A program made the translations under genes and the position numbers. The notes beneath the pieces were generated by a model. It searched no databases. It had not been told where the DNA came from and saw only the letters and a program-made list of their open reading frames with translations. DNA of 5,912 nucleotides, taken from contig JACPBT010000049.1 of the NCBI GenBank assembly GCA_016180145.1, forward strand, positions 1 through 5,912, in the 5' to 3' direction. This document shows, piece after piece, positions 1-5,220 of the stretch (position 1 is its first letter; each line of letters opens with the position of its first letter). The DNA is from Candidatus Woesearchaeota archaeon. Its GTDB lineage: Archaea > Nanobdellota > Nanobdellia > Woesearchaeales > UBA10216.

Positions 1-548
1 GCACGAAGCTCATCGTTTACATATCTGATTCTTGCACGCCTTGATTCATCCTGCATTCTGAACCTTTCCGCAAGCCAGTCAAATTCGGAGTCTTTCGCTT
101 CTGCTGCGAGTTGTCTTTCACGTCTCACCCATCCTTTATGCTGCCTGTTGAACTGTCCTTGAAGTTCGTCAAATTCGGAGTCTTTTGCCCACATCCTATC
201 AGTTTCCTCTTCAGAAATCAGCCGAGCCCTTTCCTGTTCAATCAGCTCATCAGTTACTCCGGCAGCCCATATTCCGTAGTCTTCAGCTTCTATAACCTTA
301 CCAAACTCAGCCGCCAGACTCTGAAGTTTTTTCTGCTCCTCAGGCACGGAACTTATAGTTCCAATCACATAATTAACAACTCTTTCAAAATCAGGAATGC
401 ATGCATCGTTAACAGCCATCGCTTCCGCTTCATTAGTTACCGGGTTGTCGTCATAATCTATTGGATGCTGTGCATCACTCATGCCATTTACTGCAGGCAC
501 AGAAGGAACCCTGACTGACGCACTACCTTTTGCATCTGCCCTTTTCAT
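1..548 (-). CDS. Hypothetical charged protein with 30-residue tandem repeat, partial (3' end beyond window)
   Basis: I do not recognise this protein. An open frame of 182 codons runs from an ATG at 548-546 to the left edge with no stop. An in-frame TAA lies a few codons upstream of that ATG and there is no other ATG between, so the start is well bounded. The first ~50 residues look disordered and acidic (MSDAQHPIDYDDNP). From about residue 55 the sequence is charged and probably helical, rich in E, K, R and Q. Residues 121-150 and 151-180 are two copies of a 30-residue unit that both begin AKDSEFD and share further L, F, Q and R positions; more copies may follow beyond the edge. There is no signal peptide or membrane segment. 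No Shine-Dalgarno precedes the ATG, but a TATA-like box lies about 30 nt upstream, so a leaderless or very short-leader mRNA is likely. Its codon choice is more mixed than that of herA and mre11. A coiled-coil or structural role is possible but unproven. Confidence 0.72.
   Translation of the reverse strand, partial: MKRADAKGSASVRVPSVPAVNGMSDAQHPIDYDDNPVTNEAEAMAVNDACIPDFERVVNYVIGTISSVPEEQKKLQSLAAEFGKVIEAEDYGIWAAGVTDELIEQERARLISEEETDRMWAKDSEFDELQGQFNRQHKGWVRRERQLAAEAKDSEFDWLAERFRMQDESRRARIRYVNDELR
9..188 (-). repeat. Two tandem 90-bp coding repeats (30 residues each)
   Basis: Inside the left-edge gene, positions 188-99 and 98-9 on the minus strand encode two consecutive 30-residue units. Each unit starts with AKDSEFD, and the 21 nt encoding this heptad (168-188 and 78-98) differ at a single wobble base. 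The rest of each unit is diverged but keeps L at position 9, F at 13, Q at 16, R at 23 and 25, and E at 30. The exact 90-bp spacing points to an in-frame duplication, with the heptad kept nearly identical by selection or recent conversion. Confidence 0.75.
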
Positions 549-573
549 AATAAGAAGACAGGTGTTAATAGCT

Positions 574-583
574 TAAATATAAA
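574..583 (-). promoter_or_regulatory. TATA-like box for the left-edge gene
   Basis: On the minus strand this reads TTTATATTTA, a good match to the archaeal TATA box. Its centre lies about 30 nt upstream of the ATG at 548, placing the expected transcription start only a few nt before the start codon. It sits in the 49-nt gap behind the tRNA gene, so the left-edge gene probably has its own promoter rather than depending on read-through. Confidence 0.6.
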
Positions 584-597
584 GTTTATGCTTATCA

Positions 598-668
598 TGC
601 GGCAGGCGGGAATTGAACCCGCATCGCAACCTTGGGAAGGTTAAATCATGCCGTTAGACCACTGCCGC
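598..668 (-). tRNA. tRNA-Gly (anticodon CCC)
   Basis: The minus strand folds into a complete cloverleaf. The acceptor stem GCGGCAG (668-662) pairs perfectly with CTGCCGC (605-599), and the discriminator base is A at 598. The D arm has a GTC/GAT stem and GG in the loop. The anticodon stem is TAACC/GGTTG with loop TTCCCAA, giving anticodon CCC at 636-634, which reads the glycine codon GGG. The variable loop is 4 nt. The T arm is GCGGG-TTCAATT-CCCGC. No intron is present and CCA is not encoded, so the end must be added enzymatically, as is common in archaea. The mature 5' end lies 6 nt after the stop codon of the upstream MIP18-family gene and I see no separate TATA box at the right distance, so it is probably co-transcribed with that gene and released by RNase P. 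Confidence 0.95.
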
Positions 669-674
669 AACAAA

Positions 675-980
675 CTAAATTCCAAGCTCCAACCTTGCCT
701 CCTCAGACACCTTATCAATGCTCCATGGAGGCTCCCAAACAATATCTATGCTAACTTTCTTAACGCCGGGGAGTTTCATGACGCAGCCCTCAACAGCTTC
801 AAGTATCAAAGGGCCGACAGGACAGGCAGGGCTTGTAAGCGTCATCTCAATACCAACAATGCCCTTATCAATCTTAACCCCATAAACAAGCCCAAGGTCA
901 ATAATATTAACACGCATCTCAGGGTCAGCAACATCCCTGAGGGCATTCCTTACTGCATCAGCACTAAGCCTGAAAGCCAT
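675..980 (-). CDS. MIP18 (DUF59)/SufT-family Fe-S cluster assembly factor
   Basis: A 101-residue protein of the MIP18/DUF59 family, related to bacterial SufT and PaaD. Family members assist maturation or insertion of iron-sulfur clusters in cytosolic proteins. Visible hallmarks are ALRDVADPE near residues 13-21, the segment NIIDLGLVYGV at 25-35, the conserved cysteine motif LTSPACP with Cys53, and the WEPPW motif at 82-86 close to the C terminus. The length is typical for a single-domain member. I chose the ATG at 980-978: a TATA-like box centred about 25 nt upstream would give a leaderless transcript starting at this codon. A GTG at 998-996 would add six residues (MQLASV), but no Shine-Dalgarno supports it. 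The gene follows the unknown 364-residue gene closely and leads into the tRNA-Gly gene. Which Fe-S protein it serves cannot be told from here. Confidence 0.9.
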   Translation of the reverse strand: MAFRLSADAVRNALRDVADPEMRVNIIDLGLVYGVKIDKGIVGIEMTLTSPACPVGPLILEAVEGCVMKLPGVKKVSIDIVWEPPWSIDKVSEEARLELGI

Positions 981-1000
981 AACAGAAGCGAGCTGCACTG

Positions 1001-1010
1001 AATTTAAATA
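1001..1010 (-). promoter_or_regulatory. TATA-like box for the MIP18-family gene
   Basis: The minus strand reads TATTTAAATT, close to the archaeal TATA consensus. Its centre is about 25 nt upstream of the ATG at 980, the right distance for transcription to begin at or next to that codon. It overlaps the TAA stop codon of the preceding gene, so the low-complexity sequence could partly be coincidence. Confidence 0.45.
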
Positions 1011-2098
1011 GTTGTTGCTGCGGCGGAATTAACTCCGACAGGAGCAGCCATAACAGGATGTGTAAGCGTGCCATAAGAGCTGAGAGTTTCCATTATTCTG
1101 CTTATGCTCGTTATTGCCCCCCACTGTCCATATCCCTCAGCCATTACCCCAAGCTGCGCAACAATCAGGGCTTTTTCGATTAGTGCCGATTCTCTAAGCA
1201 TTTTTGCATGCCCAAGAACTTCTTTATCCTTTGCGCTCAAAAGAACGCCCTTTCTGCGCTCCAATCGCCCGGCAGCAGCTTCATAGTTCCTGCCGTTATC
1301 TATAACTGCCTCGCACCTCATCAGGCCAAACAATTCAGGAGCTACCGAATGGCTCAGCTCAGTGATAATTCGCAGCGTTTCAGCGAGATTGACTCCAAAA
1401 ACACTCCTGCCCCTTTCCACATCATAGCTTGCTTCCACAAATCCCTGTTCAGAAGCGGAAAGCAACTGCATAGATATGTCCTTAAACTTCTCACGCTTTT
1501 TATCCGTAACTTCACCAATATATCTGTCTGGAAAAATATCATTGATAACCCGGCTGTTAACACCTGTAAGCTCAGAGTAGACTGTGCGCAGCAGAAAAAC
1601 AGCGTCCTTTTCAGATAAAGAAAGCGCAAAGTCAATGTCAAACTGCTTTGTGCAGTAGTCAACAGCCCTCACAACAGCGCCGCTTAAATTACGAACATCC
1701 CTCACTATATTAGCAGGCTTGATAAAATAAGACTGAAGCTCCTTAGGAAGAAAACTCTTTAAGCTAATTCCCTGAACGCCGCTTGAAAGCAACAGCCTTA
1801 AAGGATTGACATAATCTGCTCCTGAAGGGGCGAGAACAAAATCCCTGACCAAAGGAAGCAGCCCGCTATCATTGCTATCATAAACCAATCCAAACTCAAG
1901 CAGCCTTCCCAAAAGTTCAACCAAACTCAGGCTATTGTCACCAGCTATTTCATCCACGCTCAAGCGCCTTGCAACAATACAATGCCCCGGTTTTACATTA
2001 GCGGCAAAGTTCAACGTAATTGACGGGCTTTTTCTATTAATGCCCCTAACCTCAACAGCCACAACATCATCAAGACTGCTAGCGCTATTATTGTTCAT
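1004..2098 (-). CDS. Conserved-looking hypothetical protein, 364 residues, divergent from herA
   Basis: I do not recognise this protein. The frame is intact from ATG (2098-2096) to TAA (1006-1004). It appears soluble, with no signal peptide or clear membrane span. The N-terminal ~40 residues alternate like beta strands (VVAVEVRGI, SITLNFA), recalling a small barrel. The middle and C-terminal parts look mostly helical; residues 290-345 are rich in Ala, Leu and Gly with a helix-repeat feel, and residues 346-364 are a small-residue tail. It has three cysteines (40, 149, 262), not arranged as a zinc site. Because it is divergent from herA, I searched it for the NurA nuclease signature (an early acidic DGS-type motif) and did not find one, so I do not call it NurA. 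No Shine-Dalgarno is present; a TATA-like box 28 nt upstream indicates a leaderless start. A role together with HerA is only a guess from position. Confidence 0.8.
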   Translation of the reverse strand: MNNNSASSLDDVVAVEVRGINRKSPSITLNFAANVKPGHCIVARRLSVDEIAGDNSLSLVELLGRLLEFGLVYDSNDSGLLPLVRDFVLAPSGADYVNPLRLLLSSGVQGISLKSFLPKELQSYFIKPANIVRDVRNLSGAVVRAVDYCTKQFDIDFALSLSEKDAVFLLRTVYSELTGVNSRVINDIFPDRYIGEVTDKKREKFKDISMQLLSASEQGFVEASYDVERGRSVFGVNLAETLRIITELSHSVAPELFGLMRCEAVIDNGRNYEAAAGRLERRKGVLLSAKDKEVLGHAKMLRESALIEKALIVAQLGVMAEGYGQWGAITSISRIMETLSSYGTLTHPVMAAPVGVNSAAATTI

Positions 2099-2121
2099 GT
2101 TCTGAATGGGTAATCACAGTG

Positions 2122-2131
2122 CATTTAAAAG
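2122..2131 (-). promoter_or_regulatory. TATA-like box for the 364-residue gene
   Basis: The minus strand reads CTTTTAAATG, a good archaeal TATA-like sequence, centred about 28 nt upstream of the ATG at 2098. This predicts transcription beginning at or within a few nt of the start codon. Its upstream end abuts the left arm of the inverted repeat at 2131-2160. Confidence 0.6.
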
Positions 2132-2160
2132 CCTTATTGACGCAAAACAATAAATAAGGC
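2131..2160. repeat. Perfect 8-bp inverted repeat between divergent promoters, possible operator
   Basis: GCCTTATT at 2131-2138 is the exact reverse complement of AATAAGGC at 2153-2160, with 14 nt between the arms. Pairing does not extend further in either direction. The left arm touches the TATA-like box of the leftward gene and the right arm overlaps the AT-rich box expected for herA. A dimeric regulator bound here could control both promoters. As RNA it would lie upstream of both predicted transcription starts, so a DNA-level role is more likely than a hairpin. An AT-rich 8-bp repeat can also occur by chance. Confidence 0.45.
2148..2156 (+). promoter_or_regulatory. AT-rich TATA-like element for herA
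   Basis: The plus-strand segment CAATAAATA is centred about 27 nt upstream of the herA ATG, the spacing expected for a leaderless archaeal transcript. It is a weaker match to the TATA consensus than the other boxes in the window and overlaps the right arm of the inverted repeat. Confidence 0.35.
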
Positions 2161-2178
2161 AGCTTCATCCTGAACTGC

Positions 2179-3705
2179 ATGACAGCCATTGCAGGGAAGA
2201 TAATATCCGGCTCATTCGGCAGCATAACAGTCAGGCAGAAGCAGGGCGCGAACATTGAGATAGGGCAGCTCCTCACAGCACAGACAAAACAGGGCAAAGT
2301 GCTGATGCAGGTTTTTGACCTCCTCTACGGCTCCCAACTATCCCAGCAAAACCTTGAAATGATATCAGGAATGAAGCTGGAAAGCAACAACGACCTTGAG
2401 ATAATGGAGGCAGAGACGCGAAACTACACGCTCGCATTCCTGAAGCCACTGCTGCTCATAAACGGAAAAGACGCCAAGGTGTGCAAAAACCTGCCGGAAT
2501 TCTTCTCAGACGTCACAGAGATTGAAAGCAGCGATACAGAATTCCTTGAAGAACCGCCAAACCCCCTGCTTCTTGGAAAGCTAAGGTCAGGCTCAAAAAC
2601 AACAGGAGCAGATATATTCATTGACGGGCAAAAGGCATTCTCACACCACATACTCATAGCAGCGCAGACAGGAAGAGGCAAATCAAACCTCATGTCCTGC
2701 ATAATAGCAAGCGCACTCCAAAACGACTACGCAGGATTCCTCATACTGGACGCACACGACGAATACTACGGCAGGAGCAGGCACGGGCTGAAGGATGTTT
2801 CTGAAAAGACGGCATATTACACCCCAAACAACCCCCCGCCGGGAACAAGAACGCTCACCATAAACATCACAAAAATAAAACCATCACATTTCAACGGAGT
2901 GGTGCAGTGGTCAGAACCGCAAAAGGAAGCGCTTTACGCATACTACCGAAAATACGGCAGCAAGTGGATTGATGCTGCACTTACAGAAGATGACGGAGAA
3001 CTGAAAAACCTGTTCAGCGAGTCAACAATAAGCGTAATAAGAAGAAGGCTCACACAGATACTGAACCTTGAAACAGCAAACAACACGGTTTCCGGAAAGG
3101 GAATATTTGACACACAGGCAGGCAGCACAACAATATCTGACATAGCAGACGACATAGAAAACGCAAAAGCAGTAATAATAGACACATCAAGCCTGAGCAG
3201 CCAGGTTGAGCTGCTCGTAGGAAGCGCAATAGCAAGCGAAATATTCGCGAGATACCAAAACCACAAAACAACAGGCCGGATTGACAGGAAGCCAACAGCC
3301 TCAATAATACTGGAAGAAGCGCCAAGAGTGCTTGGCAGAGACGCGCTTGAACAGGGGCAAAACATATTCTCAAAAATAGCAAGGGAAGGAAGAAAATTCA
3401 AAGTGGGCATAGTGGCAATAACACAGCTCCCGTCACTCATACCAAGAGAGATACTGGCAAACATGGCAACAAAAATAATCCTCGGCATAGAAATGGCGCC
3501 AGAAAGAAAAGCCATAATAGAATCGGCAGCTCAGGACCTCTCACAGGACGACCGCGCAATAGCATCACTTGACACGGGAGAGGCAATAGTCACAAGCACA
3601 TTCACAAAATTCGCAGTGCCAATAAAAGCGCAGCTATTTGAAACCATGGCGGGAAACAAAAAAACAGCAGGCTACACGCAATCATTTCCCGGACTGAAAA
3701 GCTAA
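2179..3705 (+). CDS. herA: HerA-type hexameric DNA helicase/translocase
   Basis: A 508-residue HerA/FtsK-superfamily ATPase. In archaea HerA forms a hexamer that pumps along double-stranded DNA and works with the NurA nuclease and Mre11-Rad50 to make 3' overhangs at broken ends. Residues ~1-90 fit the N-terminal HAS barrel (opening AGKIISGSFG). The Walker A motif is AAQTGRGKSN at 161-170 with Lys168. The Walker B segment is FLILDAHDEY at 187-196. A second acidic strand SIILEEAPR at 375-383 is followed by the characteristic IAREGRKFKVG at 400-410, with arginines expected to act across subunits, and ITQLPS at 414-419. The length is normal for the family and all ATPase motifs are intact. The ATG start matches the family N terminus and lies about 27 nt after an AT-rich box. 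mre11 follows 49 nt downstream with its own promoter; no nurA is recognisable nearby. Confidence 0.95.
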   Translation: MTAIAGKIISGSFGSITVRQKQGANIEIGQLLTAQTKQGKVLMQVFDLLYGSQLSQQNLEMISGMKLESNNDLEIMEAETRNYTLAFLKPLLLINGKDAKVCKNLPEFFSDVTEIESSDTEFLEEPPNPLLLGKLRSGSKTTGADIFIDGQKAFSHHILIAAQTGRGKSNLMSCIIASALQNDYAGFLILDAHDEYYGRSRHGLKDVSEKTAYYTPNNPPPGTRTLTINITKIKPSHFNGVVQWSEPQKEALYAYYRKYGSKWIDAALTEDDGELKNLFSESTISVIRRRLTQILNLETANNTVSGKGIFDTQAGSTTISDIADDIENAKAVIIDTSSLSSQVELLVGSAIASEIFARYQNHKTTGRIDRKPTASIILEEAPRVLGRDALEQGQNIFSKIAREGRKFKVGIVAITQLPSLIPREILANMATKIILGIEMAPERKAIIESAAQDLSQDDRAIASLDTGEAIVTSTFTKFAVPIKAQLFETMAGNKKTAGYTQSFPGLKS

Positions 3706-3722
3706 AACCCGAGCAACCAAAA

Positions 3723-3732
3723 AATTTTATAC
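3723..3732 (+). promoter_or_regulatory. TATA-like box for mre11
   Basis: AATTTTATAC lies in the 49-nt herA-mre11 spacer, centred about 27 nt before the mre11 ATG, so the predicted transcript starts essentially at the start codon. No Shine-Dalgarno precedes that ATG (the bases before it are CCTCCAACA), which supports leaderless initiation. mre11 may therefore be transcribed separately from herA. Confidence 0.6.
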
Positions 3733-3754
3733 TGGCAGGCAATACCCTCCAACA

Positions 3755-4984
3755 ATGAAGTTCGCCCACTTTGCAGACATCCACATAGGCTCGTGGAGAG
3801 ACCCGAAGCTCTCAGAAGCAAGCACCCAGGCATTTGTAAAAGCGGCTGACGCATGTCTTGAACAGGCAGCAGACTTCATACTCATAAGCGGCGACTTCTT
3901 CAACACATCACTCCCGTCAATAGACTGCCTGAAAGAAGTAGCCAAAAAACTCAAGCAAATACACGACAGCAACACACCTGTTTACGTAATCGCAGGAAGC
4001 CACGACTTCTCACCAACAGGCAAAACAATGCTTGACGTCCTTGAAAACGCAGGACTCATAAGAAACGTCATGCGCGGAAACGTCACAGACAACAGGCTGA
4101 AGCTGAAATTCACAGTTGACAGCAAAACAGGAACAAAGATAACAGGCATAATCGGAAAAAAAGGAATGCTTGAACGCAAATACTTTGAAGCGCTTGAAAA
4201 GGAAAACCTTGAAGCTGAAACAGGGACAAAAATATTCATGTTCCACACAGCAATATCAGAATTCAAGCCCGAAGGGCTGGAAAGCATGGAATCAACACCA
4301 ATTTCAGACTTCCCAAAGGGCTTTGACTACTATGCAGGAGGCCACGTCCACCACCCATACCTCAAGCAGACAGAAGGATACGGAACAATTGCAAACCCAG
4401 GCCCGTTATTCCCAAACAGCTTCAGGGAAATAGAAAAACTCGGATGCGGCGGATTCTACATGGTGCAGGGGGAAAAAGGACGCCTCAATGCAGAATTCCA
4501 GCCAATACAGGTGCATAACACATTCAGCATAACAACAGACTGCACAAACAAAACGCCGCAGGAAGCAGAAGAAGAAATAACAAACCAGACAGCAGACAAG
4601 GAGTTCAACAACACCATAGTAACAATCAGGCTGCACGGAAAACTCAGGGCAGGCAAGCCTACAGACATAGACTTCAGAAAAATAAGCGAAACACTCTACC
4701 AAAAAAGCGCTCATTTTGTAATGAAAAACACAGCAGCACTGTCAAGCAACGAATTTGAAGAAATAAAAATAACAACCAAATCAATAGAAGAAACAGAAAA
4801 CCTCATAATAAAAGAACACCTCTCAAAAATAAAAATAGACGGAATGAGCGCTGAAGAAGAATTTGAACTTGTAAAAAATCTGATGAGCACCTTAAACAAA
4901 GAGAAAGACGAAGGCGAAACCACCACAACATTTGAAAGAAGAGTGAAAGAAGATGCAGAAAAAACACTCAAAATAAAACTCTAA
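3755..4984 (+). CDS. mre11: Mre11 DNA double-strand break repair nuclease (SbcD/Mre11 family)
   Basis: A 409-residue calcineurin-type metallophosphoesterase of the Mre11/SbcD family, the nuclease that pairs with the Rad50 ATPase to process DNA ends. The phosphoesterase motifs appear in order: ADIHIG with Asp8 and His10; ISGDFFN with Asp47; AGSHDFS at 80-86 with His83 and Asp84; FHTA with His164; and GGHVHH with His197 and His199. The usual third motif is GNHD, whose Asn is a metal ligand in characterised Mre11 proteins; here it is Ser82. A capping domain follows at about 235-330. The charged helical C terminus (~345-409) fits the Rad50-binding region. The length is normal and the frame intact. 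It starts at an ATG 27 nt after a TATA-like box. rad50 does not follow: the next gene is convergent and its stop codon overlaps this one (4981-4984), so rad50 must be elsewhere. Confidence 0.94.
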   Translation: MKFAHFADIHIGSWRDPKLSEASTQAFVKAADACLEQAADFILISGDFFNTSLPSIDCLKEVAKKLKQIHDSNTPVYVIAGSHDFSPTGKTMLDVLENAGLIRNVMRGNVTDNRLKLKFTVDSKTGTKITGIIGKKGMLERKYFEALEKENLEAETGTKIFMFHTAISEFKPEGLESMESTPISDFPKGFDYYAGGHVHHPYLKQTEGYGTIANPGPLFPNSFREIEKLGCGGFYMVQGEKGRLNAEFQPIQVHNTFSITTDCTNKTPQEAEEEITNQTADKEFNNTIVTIRLHGKLRAGKPTDIDFRKISETLYQKSAHFVMKNTAALSSNEFEEIKITTKSIEETENLIIKEHLSKIKIDGMSAEEEFELVKNLMSTLNKEKDEGETTTTFERRVKEDAEKTLKIKL

Positions 4985-5220
4985 AGCGCCCTGTAGATTT
5001 TCTCCTGCCTGACAACCTCATAACCCATGCCTGCAAGTTCCTCTGCAACGCCATCACCATAAAGAATGGCAATAACAGCGCCAATCGGGGCAACAACATT
5101 CCTGACACTGACACGCTCATCTCTGCCAAGCAAAGATTCAAGCACAGAAAGACGCTCTGCGCCGGCTTCACCATTAAGCCTGATAAGGTAAAGAACGCCC
5201 TCCTGCCCGCTTATTTCCAT
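4981..5220 (-). CDS. Small stand-alone subtilisin propeptide/inhibitor I9-like protein
   Basis: A 79-residue protein whose pattern fits the I9 propeptide fold (beta-alpha-beta-beta-alpha-beta): strand VLYLIRL at 9-15, helix at ~19-31, strand RVSVRNVV at 36-43, strand GAVIAILYG at 47-55, helix GVAEELAGM at 57-65, then a final strand and tail YEVVRQEKIYRAL. The end resembles I9 domains, where a short helix leads into a phrase like VAYVEED and a tail that enters the protease active site. I9 domains act as folding chaperones and inhibitors of subtilases; free-standing ones are known, such as yeast proteinase B inhibitor 2. Its ATG overlaps the end of the upstream subtilase gene by 10 nt and has a strong Shine-Dalgarno, so the two are probably translated together. 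There is no signal peptide. The family call rests on pattern and context, not on a search. Its stop overlaps that of mre11 on the other strand. Confidence 0.75.
   Translation of the reverse strand: MEISGQEGVLYLIRLNGEAGAERLSVLESLLGRDERVSVRNVVAPIGAVIAILYGDGVAEELAGMGYEVVRQEKIYRAL

Noticed and set aside
111..518. 135-codon plus-strand open frame.
   Set aside because: It lies antisense to the left-edge gene, whose frame is open to the edge, has a repeat structure and a promoter. The antisense product looks like random composition.
648..1001. 117-codon plus-strand open frame.
   Set aside because: It overlaps the tRNA-Gly gene and is antisense to the clearly recognisable MIP18-family gene.
1004..2098. 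Calling the 364-residue protein NurA because of its position beside herA.
   Set aside because: The expected early acidic DGS-type motif and other NurA catalytic signatures are not visible; position alone is not enough.
2943..3515. 190-codon minus-strand open frame inside herA.
   Set aside because: It is the reverse shadow of conserved HerA coding sequence; its hydrophobic, serine-rich look results from the A-rich plus strand.
3706..3754. Possible terminator between herA and mre11.
   Set aside because: No hairpin is present, and the only T run is part of the TATA-like box placed correctly for mre11.
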